Part shown: positions 1-12,433 of the stretch, piece after piece
Numbering within the stretch: the first letter of the stretch is position 1
How the letters are laid out: the number at the start of each line of letters is the position of its first letter
Assembly (NCBI RefSeq): GCF_000764305.2
Contig: NW_025937957.1
Location: 100,382-164,381 of the forward strand
DNA length: 64,000 nt
Source of the DNA: Hyalella azteca
Taxonomy: Eukaryota; Arthropoda; Malacostraca; Amphipoda; Hyalellidae
Reading direction: 5' to 3'
The notes under the pieces: generated by a model
Told to the model about the DNA's origin: nothing
The model's input: only the letters and a program-made list of their open reading frames with translations
Databases searched by the model: none
Program-made: the position numbers and the translations under genes

Positions 1-83
1 GCAACGAGGTGTCTTGAATAAAATAAATAGCCATCTCAGCAACACGGAGTGACCAACGAACTCTGTCACACTTTACAGGGTCT

Positions 84-223
84 TTACTTTCACAAACAGT
101 TAAGAAATCGTAAGTTCATCAGCCAATCATTGACGGCCTTTCTAGCAAAATCCACCAAGCATAGAAAAGAAAATAGAGCGTAAGTACTTACGTTCACTTA
201 GCGAGTTTTAAAAGTATGGCCCC
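84..223 (+). repeat. MITE family A, copy 1
   Basis: About 140 bp, similar to 32681-32824, 35879-36088 and 39635-39779. The right end carries the inverted form of the terminal motif GGGCCATACTTTCAAAA and the left end a decayed version. The imperfect inverted similarity continues inward (GTAAGTACTTACG near the right end). No coding capacity. Dispersed copies, terminal inverted repeats and small size fit a non-autonomous DNA transposon. The superfamily is not determined. Confidence 0.75.
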
Positions 224-2870
224 AGGAGAGGCGGAGTGACCCCTACAAATGGCTCAGCCTGAGACCAAATAGGCCTAGTTTTTCTCCGGCTGCCACCAGG
301 CGTGATCTGGAAGTGCGATAGCAAACCACCGATTGCAATAAAATAACAGATTTTAGCTGACTTTGCCTCAGCGGTAGAGTGTGTGTCACGCTCGAGGCTG
401 CTTGATCGTCCATTGAGAAAACTTCGCTCGCTATCATCTGATGGATGCCGGGAAATTTCGCTAAAGTTTTAACTTCGCGATGGCGAAAGTTTATTCGGTA
501 GATTCTCGTGGACGTTGTTAGAAAAATATTTTTTAATTTCTGCACTTTCTCGATTTTTCTAAAATATGATTCGGACCGAATTTTAGTTTGGTAAAAATTG
601 TTTTCAGTCTATTACTAAATTAGGTGATGGGTTTTCACAATACTGCTTGCTGATTCAAGGTAGGAATTATAAGCCTTCAAATTTTATTGATACCATTTTA
701 ACATCATTTAAAATTTTCTTTTATTGCAGATGTTAACGAAATCCTAAACACAGTTTAGGTGCTGTATTGGTGCATGCTCATATCTGTCTTCCTCTATTTG
801 ATATATTAGAAAATGATAGAGTGCAATAATGTTCCATTTTAGCGTAGAATAAATTACTGGTAGAATTTAAATCTTCAAAAACAAATTATTGAATCTATCC
901 AATCCAATCACTGAAGATGAAAGAGACCTTAATTTAAAATTTATTTTGCGCAGCTGAAAAATATCTGTATTATTAATTTACGTCGTGTAAATTATTTAAA
1001 CCAAACGAAACTGATAATTTTATATTTTTTTTTTGTAGTTTATCGTCATAGATTCTATTTTTTATTGGTAAACAATAGCTTAGACTGGCCATTGCCCCTT
1101 GTTCTAGTACACTTTTCTCCACCTGCACCACTAAGCAAGTGCCTGCTTGGGCTGAAGAGAAAAAGGTCCTTGCAATAAAATTAGAACCATGCAATAAGAA
1201 CCTGCCGTATTTTTTCGAGATAGCGATTTGAAACTTATTTGAAAAGCTGTAGTATCGTGCAAGCTACTTTCCTGCTCCCTTGGGAGGTCGAAGATCATGC
1301 ACAGATGGAGAGAGAGAGATGCAGGGAGCAAATGGGTGAGGGCAGTTAAATCAATTGCTAAGTAAGCTTATTTCGACTGCTATGAAAAATCAAAATTATG
1401 TTCTTACTCCGAAGTTAACTGATGAATAACTTTGACGTTTATTTTTTTTGGCTTAAAATTCGAAATTTAAAATTATTACCGATGAAGCATCTGTATGGCC
1501 TCAGTTTCGATCTTTCCGATCGATGTATCGATATTTCTATATTTTCCCATGCAATACCGAATTTATAGTACTGTTTCCCTAGGGGTAAATTATGCAAATA
1601 ATCTACTTAAAAAACACGCGTTTCGTTAAAAAATCTTCAAAATGCGAACCACCAATCATGCATATTTACTGGAAATCTATATTATTTAAAAATATTCGAG
1701 TACTGATGCAATTGTTAGTAAATAAGTTTGTTGTTTTATTCGATCGTTATTTGGAAGTGATACCATAAGAACATTATTCAAAATTGCTGACTAATGATTA
1801 CGCGGATATTAAAAAAAATCCGGATATACCGTATTGCTCATCCGTATTAGGAGAAAATCTTGATATACTCCCGCAAACAGGACGATTGACAGAGCCCTCA
1901 TGTATATGCTCCTCACGTCACTGAAATAACACTTCAGCACGAGCCTCTGAAAATCATACAGTCACTAAAACTTCACCGGCGCGGTTAAATAAATCGACGT
2001 GCTGAATTAATGAAGCCATCAGCATTCAGCGCCGCGCTCTCCCATCTCAGCGCCAGATTGAGCTACGCTCAAAATTATCTCCATGCTAAAGCCTCGGACT
2101 GTGAAATTTGTGTGCAATTAGTTTTCTGTGTGTTCATAGGAAATGTGCGTAATGTATTTACCATCATTAGAGGCTCGTGGTTTATGCGAAATTCAATAAA
2201 ACTTCATTATTGTGTTGCAAAAGTCTGCATCATAAAAATCGTAGTACGTAACTCTTAAATTTTTTTTTCATGCAGTGTCATAATAACTGCATTTTCTGTA
2301 ATTATTTTATCAATATAAGTACTAGTAACCACGAACTACCAATTCCCTTAAATATATTTACCTTGAACGATTGTGAAATGTCGAAAATTTTTTACAGATT
2401 TTAACCAATGCAAATTATTGATTTACCGTAATTATCAAACCTGACGATAGAACACCTGCTACGAAAAACAGTAGAATGTAGGGAACATATTGTGACTGCT
2501 TTTAACTCGAAAAGAAACTAAAATGGGAGGTGATTTCGTGAGTTCACTTATCATAAAAATCACATCAACCCAGTCTTTATGGTCGATGTCTGTTGACAGA
2601 CATTCACGGATAAGTTGCGAACTTCTGTCAGTGCTATCGATGGCGCCAAATATGGATGTATCTGCTTGTGCGTGTTCGCTCCATTACGCGTTCAAAATGC
2701 GATGCTCGACGCACAAAACTTTGATCAGAAAACGACGGAGTTCCGTCAAACTGCCGACGTAAATTGGATGGTAGTCAGCCGCCGTGGAAATGTAACCGTG
2801 ACCATTTAAAAGGCAACTGTGTTATGCCTTTCAAGTGGCAACCGTATAGTGCTTAGGCCCAGTTCTTATA
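224..2870. other. no gene recognised
   Basis: AT-rich sequence on both strands. Open frames here are at most about 100 codons, have no recognisable domain and start or stop at random. I see no RNA gene, repeat array or splice-supported exon. Confidence 0.5.
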
Positions 2871-3098
2871 GGTGGCCCAGTGGTTCAGAGTATCAAGATT
2901 GGTGAAGAGAGGCGCGGGTTCGATCCCAGCTCTGTGCGTCAGTTTCTGGTCAAAATCAGCAAGGAGGCCGGGCGGTTAAGCAAAGACAATTTGAAGCAGT
3001 GAGTTGCGAGTTCGAGACCGCAAAATGCTGTGAATGTTCTGCGATGTTCAGAATCGGCGACAGGCCTACGGCCTAATAAACGTTGAAACCGCTATTAT
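2871..3098 (+). repeat. dimeric tRNA-derived SINE, copy 1
   Basis: The left part has a polymerase III A-box-like TGGCCCAGTGG and a perfect B box, GGTTCGATCCC. A second tRNA-like segment follows, with GGCGGTTAAGC and the B-box-like GTTCGAGACC. The same order recurs at 48012-48233 and, inverted, at 52790-53020. The common 3' end is the AATAAACGTTGAAA region. Both tRNA halves appear to be fossil promoters rather than functional tRNAs. Confidence 0.85.
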
Positions 3099-3600
3099 AT
3101 TCAAGTGGCCACTAGTATCGCTGGTCGCGCGATGGCTTCTATGTTGCAGTGCTAGTGGCTCATCGAGGAACTGAGCATTTCTCCGGCCACTGACTGGGCT
3201 CGGGCGGTTAGCCCTGATCCGGCTGTGATTAAGTTGTGTTCCAGCAACGGTTCCGTTACCGAATCGGCTGTGTTCAGTCAGTGTTCCGGCTGCGTCCCGG
3301 CTGAATTCCGGCAGCGTTCCGGCTTCAATCCAGTTATTGTCCGGAAGTCTATTCGGTCGATGGCGTTTATGTTGGGTCCATGACATGCAGTGGTTCAATT
3401 GGACTCGGTTCACGCCCGTTTTGCTGGTATTTTTCTTGCATTTATTTCATTGAAAAATTTGTTTGTCAGGGCGTTGTCAAGTTGGTTTAGTAAAGATTCC
3501 TACTCGTTTTGTTCGTCACGGATGAAATATTGATAATGATATTACTATGATAAATTGATAACACAACTGGTTTTGTTCTTTTTAACTGTTCTTACTTCGC
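3099..3600. other. degenerate GTTCCGGCTG-type short repeats
   Basis: Between about 3225 and 3345 there are several imperfect copies of a roughly 10 to 15 bp motif around TTCCGGCTG. These keep a frame open on the minus strand over 3066-3413. That frame overlaps the SINE tail and has no domain, so I do not call a gene. Confidence 0.4.
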
Positions 3601-3865
3601 ACCAGCTTGCCAATCCTCAGCGCCAGCTTGCCCATCCTCAGCACCAGCCTGCCAATCCTCAGCGCCAGCTCGCCCATCCTCAGCACCATCTTGCCAATCC
3701 TCAGCGCCAGCTTGCCAATCCTCAGCGCCAGCTTGCCAATCCTCAGCGCCAGCTTGCCAATCACCAGCGCCAGCTTGACAATCCTCAGCGCCAGCTTGAC
3801 AATCCTCAGCGCAATCTTGCCAATCTTCAGCTCCAGCTTGCCAATCCTCAGCGCCAGCTTGTCAT
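3601..3865 (+). repeat. 21-bp minisatellite
   Basis: About 12 to 13 tandem copies of a 21-bp unit, GCCAATCCTCAGCGCCAGCTT, with point variation. Because 21 is a multiple of three, frames stay open on both strands and look like a protein of ANPQRQL heptads. I regard those as artefacts. Confidence 0.95.
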
Positions 3866-6504
3866 GCAATCCTCGGGCGTCTAGCCTTGATCCGGCTGCA
3901 TCCAGCTGTGTTCCGGGAGTGTTGCGGGCTGCGATCTGGCTGTGAAGTTGACAGAGCTTCAGGACGTTATTATTGCTCGTGCATTCCTTAGCTTATCAGG
4001 ATTTTTTGCTGCCGTTCCAGGCCCATTTAACACTCCCAATACAAACATCAGACTGGGCTGAAGGGGCATGAACAAGATTTGAGTTAGTTTGGCGTGCTCA
4101 GGTGAGTCAAAACAGCATAATTTATTGTTCAGGAGAGCCAGGACAGCATCGTTTCTTTTCAGTGAACCAGATCATTTCCTGCTCATATGAGCCAGAAGAT
4201 AATTATTTTATTAATGCATGAACTCCCTTCTCTGTAGCATTACACGTGTCAATATTGCATCTCTTTTCCAATAAGATTCTCTACGCAATAAAATATCATC
4301 CGGTCTGGTTAAAAGAGGACTGGTGCTCAAAACGGGGTCAATATTATTGGGGAAAAGTCTTCTGGTTCATCGACGAAATTATTGTCAGCTTTTGCATAGA
4401 AAAAAATACGAAAATTGTAATTTCATAATTGGCTAAGTTAGGCCAGTAAAATTTTTAATGAGGGTTAATATAGATTCGGCTGTCATTCATGGCGTGAAAC
4501 ATTATGAATAATTTTTAAGAATCCTAAGAACCATAGTAATCAAAACGTGGATTACCGGAATAGCTTTCCATGGGCTTACGGGCAATGCAAAATATTACTT
4601 GGAAGAATAGAGTTGTTGCGTTGATAATTTCTCAAGTGCACAACGAGAGCCGCGTGAGAATGTTAGTAACCTGTTGTATTTTACGAGCCTAAGGAACGGA
4701 ATGCTTGTGTGGATGCAAAATGTGCTGAAATTGATTATTGAAACGGAATGCAAAATGTGCTGAAATTGATTATTTAATCACCAATATATAGACGAGTATA
4801 AATTTTATACGAATAAACTATGAGTATAAGAGCAATAGAATAAGTTTTATTAATTTGAAATAGAAATTCATAGTGCTATTATAGTTACACTATTTATACA
4901 AGATAACTACCAAATATAAACCATTATTAGAGACGCACAATACAAATAGAATTGATCAAAATTGAATTTTTCCAAACAATTGACAAAATTGAATTGTTTC
5001 CTTTCCTTCTTTTTTACAAATTTTATTTGGCCATCGAATAACTAAGCTAGGGTGCAGACAAAAGGTAAACGCGTTATTTAGAATCTGTATAGGGATACGG
5101 TTCGTTTAACGTATGGAGTGGATGCAAAACAACTTCAGGAGTAAACAAAAACATTTATTAACAATAGATCAAAGAATGCTAAATAAAGGGGAGTCAACTT
5201 CAGCAAAACTACGACAAAGTGACGGAAAAGTTACGGTAGCAAAGAACAGTTACATTAAGTGCAGTAAAGTAAAGCTGAGTTACGTAAGTAATGGAACGTA
5301 ACCCGGATAATCTAAAGTAAAATAAGGCAACGAGATTTGAGCTTGCGGGACGGTAGGTTCGGCCGTTCAGGTCCGACCTGTCGAGATTGAACAGTCATGT
5401 AGGTATTGCTTTCGTGGGCATTTCAAGGTCTATTTCAAAATGGATAATTCATCACAAAAAAATATAGTACAAAATTATAGAACCAGAATTAGCCGTTGGT
5501 TAACAAGCTCACCTGTCGAGTGTGGGTGGACAAGATCTAAGTCTACAATCGGCCCTAGCGTCGAGTTTAGCTTTGGAATGCAGAACAAGTGACTTTAAGA
5601 AGAGCGGATCGCGTGCCCTTACAGTCTTGCTACTGTGTCTAGTTTGCTCATTAAGTAAGGGATTGGGTTCCTTGCTGGAGAGTGTTTACGAGACTAAATT
5701 AATAAACAACTGTCAAATTAACGAGGTTAAATGAATAAATGACTGTCAAGCTTAGCTCAAGCTCTGTAGGGACGCGCTCTGTGAACTACGCTCGTAGATA
5801 TTATTGAATGCATGCATCGCTAAAGCAGGAAAAAGATTTGATTACGGGGTAAGCTTATGGGGAAAGTTTATCTGTCACTTACCCTAAAAACGCGCCTGAG
5901 TAGTAACACGGTTCTTAAATTATTGAATACTTTTCCCTGGCACCCAAGTATTAATTATTGGTGGAGCCTCGATCATTATTGGTGGCAATTAGTTGAAATC
6001 ATAGGTGGAGCATAAGCGTGCCTGGTCTATGTTCCACCTATAACCTGTGTATGGCCACACTACCCGAAAAAAATCCTCTTCCACCAATTACTACCCGTTG
6101 GCACCGGTGGCGAATCGATGAGCCACCGATAGCCGCTTTTACATAAAACTAATAAAAGTTTTTCTTTTAGTTACAAAGCCGATGAATTCTCATTTACTGC
6201 TATTGCTTCATGTTTCACACATTCTGAGGACTACGTATGCATATCCGCCATGGCAGTACAAGTAACAATGTCAGACATGTAGCAGGAACAAATAATTACA
6301 GTACCAGACACATACTTCTTGAAAAATCTAATTAAAGAAAAGTACCTGCCTGCGGGATTCGAACTGCGATGCCGCTCAAAGCTCAATGTCGACGCGCGCC
6401 AACTATGCGAGTGGTATGAACCTATCTATACCTACGCCTCGTTACGCGCTGTAGGCTACTGATGCCTAGCCGCTGTTGACCACGCCAACGTGGCTTTAGA
6501 ATGT
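3866..6504. other. no gene recognised; one short tandem duplication and a weak tRNA-like sequence
   Basis: A unit of about 34 bp containing GCAAAATGTGCTGAAATTGA occurs twice at about 4714-4775. Near 6350-6420 the minus strand reads GTTCGAATCCC, a B-box-like element, with a poor A box upstream. This may be a degenerate SINE, but I cannot match it to the other SINE families. No supported coding sequence. Confidence 0.4.
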
Positions 6505-7240
6505 TATGAATTGAGAATTATAAATATTATGAAACACGCTTAATCGATCTCTATATTTTATACGTAATGTAACAAGAAATCATTCTCAATTTACCGTAAT
6601 ATTCAAACACATCATATTGGCACATACGCATAATTCGCAACAAAATTACGCACTCTATCGGGTGAACATGAAATATTAGATTCGTCATCATCTTTTGAAA
6701 AAGTCTGTGTTTCGCACAAAATTTTTAATTGTTCATCGGACTATTTATAACAGGAGCCATCTGATACATGTCCAGTGCTTCACTTTGGCTTGAAAATTTT
6801 CTGAACACCTTGCTTCTATCTGTCAGTTTTACTCGTACCTACCAAATTCACGTTAAAATTTCGCTAAATTTACTTGCATCAAAATCCTACTAGCCAAGCA
6901 CACAGAACGAAGTCATGGTTTCGTCTTGATCTCAAATGACCCACAACCTAATGACTATTTTCTACGTTGAATAAATTACAGTGGTAAATTCCTTCGTGCA
7001 CTGCGCAGGGCAAACGGTTACAGGTGGTTTACAAGAGATTTGCCTGCAATACGCCATCGATCATTCAATCCCTATAAATCATCGATGATTCATCGATGTC
7101 CCACACCTATGCTCGCCACCGTCTGGTTTAATGGTGTTTTACTGTCGATTTTTGGGAGATGTGGCCACATACCATTACGCCACCTATAATATATCGTCGT
7201 CACCTGTAACAATCGATGCGCCACCGTTAATTTTATTTTG
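6505..7240 (-). repeat. dispersed repeat family D, copy 1
   Basis: Read on the minus strand, this segment is collinear with 30960-31613 over several hundred bases. Shared landmarks include the block around GTGCACGAA, the CAACGTAGAAA block, ATGCAAGTA, AAGCAAGGTGTTC and AAGCACTGGAC. Identity looks around three quarters with indels. No frame is conserved, so this is probably an old non-autonomous element. Class not determined. Confidence 0.7.
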
Positions 7241-8663
7241 GCATGTATGAGCAATTATGGGATATGCTTTCTGATAATTTATTTTATCTGTGAAACGTTT
7301 TCACTAATTCCAATAATGAGCTGGATGAAGTGATGTTTTCAATATTTGCGGTAATTGTTTCTAATTATCGAAGCTATCGTTTTCGAATTAAAAATTTGTG
7401 CATATTTCTTGCCAACTTGAAATTCCTCTTTTATTTTTTTCTTATTTTTTGAAATTCATCTTTTTTGCATGAATATGAAATTTTCATTCCTCTTTCCCGA
7501 TTTTATTTAGCTGATCAATATTCTTTCCAGGATCAGTTTGCAGAAAGAAGGGTGTCGGGATTTCTCTTTGGGTGAGATTTATGTTTGAAAAGACTTTCCT
7601 GATCCACTTTTGGTTGACGACACTTTTTGGCTAGTGGTTCACTACTGATATTTTAACTTGTGACTAACTCTTGTTTCACAACTTGTTTTCGGTTTGTGAC
7701 TCACTTTTAGTTCATGAGTACTTTCAGTTTATTAATCAATTTAGAAGGTTACGGTTGACCCACTTAGGAGTGGCTAGCCCAGTTTGGGCAGAGTGATGAA
7801 GCGAAAGTTTATAATTTAAAGGTAATAAAGAGTCCCAAACTTTGTGGCAAACTCTATAACAATCCCGCAGAGTTATCTTTTTCTATTCCCTATAACCCTT
7901 CCCAGTCGGTTATTTTGAAACGTGTGGAATGAAATAGGGCATGATTTGAAAATCGTCGACAAATGAAATTAAATTTCACAAAACTGTTGCTAATCTCTCA
8001 GGCTTACTTCACTATGTGTACAATTCTGAAGTCGAAGACTGCTCAACAATTTATTATCAAAGTCTGCTTGAAGATTGTATTTGTTCCAAATGCACAATTT
8101 CTGGCACAGCGCTCCTGCAACATTAAACACTGGACTATAGGGATTAATTTTTTCAGTTTGCTTGCATTAAGACATTACTAAGTCTAGTGTAATTGGGCAG
8201 AGTTAGGAAGCGGATATCCAGGACGCCTGACACTTTAGGATATTATGCAAATCCCCAGCCAATCAACTAAGTAGACGTCGTGCGTAAACCGACGAGAAAT
8301 CGGGGAAGATTACGGAAATTGGACATATGAGCAAATCGAACGTGCAGAATCAGGCGTTTCTGACTGCTTTCTCTTGCTGCAATCGCTACGGTTCATTATA
8401 CATTTCTCACTCGCTTGATATAGGAAATTGAAGGGTAAATTTTTTTACTAAATTATTCGATTTATGCATGCATTTACTCTCGATTCTCTTCTCCATAGGT
8501 TCAACCGGCAGACGCTCTCAATCAATCGCTCATGTTTTTATTATAACATGAACATTACTTGTAACAAATAATTTAATTTCCCCTCAACCAATTACTGATC
8601 ATGTTTCTTCGCACAGCATGAGTGAACATGCTCATTTGGTGACCACGCGTGCTGCTGTGAACA
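7241..8663. other. no gene recognised
   Basis: AT-rich sequence. The longest plus-strand frame (7963-8181, 72 codons) has no recognisable domain and no supporting splice pattern. Confidence 0.5.
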
Positions 8664-8855
8664 GGTGCTGGTTGAGAGGCTGGTGAGTGACTGGTGAAAA
8701 GTTGGTGAGAGACGGATGGGAGGCTGGTGATAGGCTAGCGAGAAACTGCTGAGAAGTTGGTGAGTGTTCAGTGAAAGGCTGATGAGAGGCTGGTGAGGCA
8801 GGTGAGAGACTAGTGAGACACTAGTGAGAGGCTGATGCGAGGCTGGTGAAGCAAG
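8664..8855 (+). repeat. degenerate minisatellite, GGTGAGAGGCT type
   Basis: About 190 bp made of imperfect copies of a 10 to 12 bp unit resembling GAGAGGCTGGTGA. It directly precedes the SINE at 8861. Non-coding. Confidence 0.8.
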
Positions 8856-8860
8856 TGAGC

Positions 8861-9070
8861 TGTGGTGGTGCAGTAGCTAGTGAGAGACTCAGTCTCTCGC
8901 ACCCAGCTCCCGGGTTCGAGTCCCACTGAGGACAAGTTCTTCCGGGAAGCTCAGCTCATGGTCAACTCAGCCATTCATCCAACTCTGGTTGATAAATGAG
9001 TACCTGGCTTGTCCAGGGTGCTTGTCCGAGTCTTAGGCGGTTGGTTCCTAATTCAGGGTCGCCACCAACT
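8861..9070 (+). repeat. tRNA-derived SINE, second family
   Basis: An A-box-like TGGTGCAGTAGCTAG and a B box, GGTTCGAGTCCC, lie about 40 bp apart. They are followed by an unrelated body containing GATAAATGAGTACCTGG and ending near TCGCCACCAACTCG. The internal polymerase III promoter plus non-tRNA tail fits a SINE. Only one copy is seen here, so the limits are approximate. Confidence 0.65.
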
Positions 9071-10493
9071 CGAAATTTTAATAGGGTACTCATGGGACAC
9101 AAAATAGTCTGAAAGAAGATTCTGACGAGAAGCTCATTTAGATCGGGGAGCCAAGCTATATATAACCAAGAATTACTGTAACACGAGTGTAGCGACTCTT
9201 ATGCAGGAGTTTAGTCGTTTTCCGATATTTGTTAGGAGAGAGCTAATGATGTTTTTTGACCAATTACGGCTACGAATGTCAGCTTTAGCTATTAATTGCA
9301 AATGAATTGTATCATTAGCGGCTTACTAAGTGGTGGTTGAAGACGGAGTATTATCTAGTGGAGTGAAGTTAGTGTAACAATTTCAATTGATGAAATGACC
9401 TGAGAAGCCCATGCTCCGTTGAAAAAACATAAAATTGTTCAGTACTACTTAATTTTTTATGTTACTTTCCCATATATTTTCTAGGCTTTATATTTGTTTC
9501 ATTCAACCGTGATATACCAGAGCATTAACTGGTAAAATTTCGTTTCATTCCCTTTAAGTCATCACGTTAAGGTAGGCTGTAAATTGCGGTTCGAAGTACT
9601 CAGCGCGTGCGGCAAGCACCAATTTTCAAGTAACTAATGATAACTCATAAATTTATTCCCTCTAAACATACGTGAATGGAATATTACTGCAACGCTTTCC
9701 GGTTTCGAATGACTCACCGGACTGAAGGCCGCACTAGTTCGAGCTCCGCACTAATCCATGCTTTAAAAATCCTAATTATGTTTTGAGCTCGGGACTTTGA
9801 AGTGCCAGGCGAAGCAGAGCCCCAGCGGCGCCACCACTCGAGCTCTTAAGTTTCCACGTCCCCGGTACTCTAAGAGTCTAATCCAGTCTAAGCCGTGTCC
9901 GATTTTAAATTAAGTGAATTTTGATATAAAAGTTATTGAAATCCCACTGCTCCGCACGACTCTGAATTAATAAATGTATATAGTTGAACTATTTGCTACC
10001 AAATGTACATTTAATCCCATAAGATGATGCATTTTTAGGCATTGCCTACTTGTATACGTTATACATTCCATATATGGATGCTGCCAAACATGTATGCTCA
10101 CTTCCATCGTTACAAATATCAGAAGCACTTGAAAAGGCTGTTGAAATGGAATGACCGGAATTTAAATCCAAAATCAAATGTCTATTTAACTAAATATAAT
10201 TTCATTGGAAATGCGGTGAGTTTATTCGGCATTAAAGTTATTTATTAATTTATATATCATGCGAACTAGTTAACTGAGTAAGAGAAATTAATTGCTTGTT
10301 AGCTAGCGCCGATGTGAGAACGATGCCAGATCACGAAGGAAAATAATTGCATTCGAAAAAATGTTAATTTCTTTCTATTCACCTTCTCGTATCTTACATG
10401 TACGTTATCGACTCGTGATCTCGGTACTTGGTACTTGTTTGGGACATAGCAGTCCCAGGCCACGATGGATTGCCGCCTCTGATTAATTATCGT
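9071..10493. other. no gene recognised
   Basis: AT-rich apart from a GC-richer patch at about 9700-9860 containing AGCGGCGCC. That patch may be the edge of a mobile element but shows no coding frame or matching copy in this window. Just left of 10494 is the presumed 3' untranslated part of the non-LTR element. Confidence 0.4.
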
Positions 10494-11925
10494 TTATCCG
10501 CCCTCATTTGGGCCACCTGATGCACAATGCTGTTGCTTGCTTCTCGCCGTCCAGTTGTCCGTGAAAGACTCCAGGGTGAACTCCCCCTCTCTTGGATCCT
10601 TTGGTAGGATGTTGAACAGCCTTAGACCTGCCAAGGAAAGTGATCCTTCCCGCAGGGATTGAAATCTGACTGCGGATCTGTTACGTAATGGGGGATCTTG
10701 CACAGTCTCCCCCTTCTCTCGTTGTGATATGTCTCAATCCTGAAGGTCTCGCTCTCGAAGTTTGGCACCATACCGGTTATCATTTTCCATGTGTACAGAA
10801 TGACATACCTCTCCCGTCTCCTCTGCAGTGAGTACAGACCCAGGCGCCTCAACCTCTCCCAGTAGTTCAACTCTTCCATCCTTCTGACTCTGGAAGTGAA
10901 GGTTTGCTGGACACCTTCCAGTTGCCGCACTGCGCCGAGTGTGAACGGGGTCCAGAGCCGGCAGCAGTATTCGAGAATTGGTATTACAAGGGCTATAAAG
11001 AGTGTGATCATCGGTTCCGCTTCTCTTGTTCTGAACGTCCGCCAGATCCGCCCCATCTGTCGCCTACCTCTCGTGGTTATTGCCCTTACGTGATCACCAA
11101 AATTGACCTGAGTATTCATCAACACTCCTAGATCACGAACAAGTTGTTTCTCTTCGATTTCCGAGTTGTCAGGTGCTAGGTAGTGGTGCTCTATACCAGC
11201 TCTTCCGCCACCTCTGTATCTTAGAACCTCAAACTTGGTCCCGTTGAACTGCATGTTGTTCACTTGGGCCCAGTCATATATTGCAGAGAGGTCTTCTTGC
11301 AACCTCTCGCAGTCCCTCCTGTCCGTTATGGTCATTAGTATCCTGGTGTCGTCCGCGAATGACGATGCTGTGGCGTGGTTCACAGCCACATCTATGTCGG
11401 CGAGGTAAATGAGGAAGAGGATTGGGCCGAGTACCGTTCCCTGTGGTACTCCACTCTTCACCCTAGCCTCGCTCGATCTCGAGCCTCCTACAACGACAGC
11501 TTGCAGTCTTTCTGTTAGGAAGCTGTGGATCCATGTCAGCAATTCACCTCCGACTCCCAGCAGTCTTAATTTTCTGAAGAGCACTCCATGGTCAACTTGT
11601 CAAACGCTTACGCGAAGTCCAAGTACACCACGTCTACCCCGGCCCCCTCCTCCAGCATGGCCAGGATTTGGTTGTGATGCTCCAGTAACTGAGACAAACA
11701 GGAACGATTTCGTCTAAAACCGTGTTGCCCTCTGTTGAAAAGGTCAGCGTCTTCCATGTACTGCACCAACCTTCTGGCAACAACCTTCTGAAATACTTTG
11801 ATTACGTGTGATGTTAATGTAACCGGCCTCTAATTTTGGGGTTTGTCTCTTGCACCTCCTTTGTAGATAGGGGTAATTAGCCCTAATATTAGGTCACTTG
11901 GAACATTTCCTCTTTAGCCAGTATG
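10494..11925 (-). pseudogene. non-LTR retrotransposon reverse transcriptase, 5' truncated and broken
   Basis: The minus strand encodes the reverse transcriptase domain of a LINE-type element. Visible motifs are the palm entry region with RPVTLTS and FNRGQHGFRRN (about 11740-11860), SGVPQGTVLGPILFLIYL (about 11400-11460), and SFADDTRI, where FADD replaces the usual YADD catalytic box (about 11350). A thumb and C-terminal part ends in a SLAGLRLFNILPK motif near 10610. The endonuclease and ORF1 are absent, consistent with 5' truncation on insertion. It is dead: in-frame stops lie near 11845 and 11627, a 1-base deletion is at about 11610, and another sits in a C run near 10690. The clade is probably within the Jockey/CR1/I group. 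I cannot choose among these by eye. Confidence 0.93.
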
Positions 11926-12094
11926 ATATGATTTTTTTAGCCAGTAATAAAAATTCACATCTTTTATAGAATTATCTTTGCTGCAAGCAATCACCATTAT
12001 TGTAAGACATCGATTTAAATTCACTGCAAGATATGTTCATGAATTTTTTATCGCAGCCTCGCATATTTATGATCAGACTTATAAAGATACTTTG
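11926..12094. other. junction between reverse transcriptase remnant and candidate exon
   Basis: AT-rich sequence with no feature. If the candidate exon at 12095-12433 is real, this is the start of its intron and the LINE remnant would lie in that intron on the same strand. Confidence 0.3.
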
Positions 12095-12433
12095 TTATCT
12101 TGCAGATCGACCAACCTGAAACCAGTCCCCGAAAAGATGTTTTCCCCGATCAGCAATTGGAGTGCTTATAGGAGCGGAAATCAACGAGTTAAACTCTGGT
12201 GTTGGCTGAGAATGCAGAGGAGAAACGCCGGTCATTGGAACAACTAATCCATCCCTGCTTGCGCTCTCTTGTTGCTGAGCATCAAAAGACGGACTGGAAT
12301 ACGGTGACTGAAGCTCAGTTGTTAACTTTTTGGAAGGAGTCAGTAATAGAGCATCAATATCCGGACAATCGGAGGATGAGGGAGAATTTAGGCTTGTGCG
12401 CGTTTCACTGTTTTTGTTAACAAGGTCATCCAT
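12095..12433 (-). CDS. candidate first coding exon, unrecognised Ser/Pro-rich protein
   Basis: An ATG at 12433 opens 112 codons with composition unlike the surrounding AT-rich noise. It is rich in Ser, Pro, Thr and acidic residues (DCPDIDALLLTPSKK, SPYSSPSFDAQQQE) and ends in a hydrophobic and aromatic stretch, HLFGDWFQ. Immediately after FQ is CAG/GTTGGT, a moderate splice donor, so the real exon may end near 12117 and the last few codons may be intron. The sequence suggests a disordered regulatory or scaffold protein. I do not recognise the family, and no second exon could be tied to it. It could also be a fragment of an unknown mobile element ORF. Confidence 0.4.
   Translation of the reverse strand: MDDLVNKNSETRTSLNSPSSSDCPDIDALLLTPSKKLTTELQSPYSSPSFDAQQQESASRDGLVVPMTGVSPLHSQPTPEFNSLISAPISTPIADRGKHLFGDWFQVGRSAR

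Noticed and set aside
243..545. 100-codon minus-strand frame next to MITE copy 1
   Set aside because: No domain, no splice support, and composition like the surrounding non-coding DNA.
3066..3413. 115-codon minus-strand frame
   Set aside because: Overlaps a SINE tail and degenerate TTCCGGCTG repeats. No domain.
3555..3945. Three overlapping long frames of QRQLANP or ILSASLP repeats
   Set aside because: All come from the 21-bp minisatellite. A unit divisible by three without stops opens several frames on both strands.
6350..6420. tRNA gene on the minus strand
   Set aside because: Only the B box fits. No cloverleaf can be drawn with a proper acceptor stem and anticodon arm.
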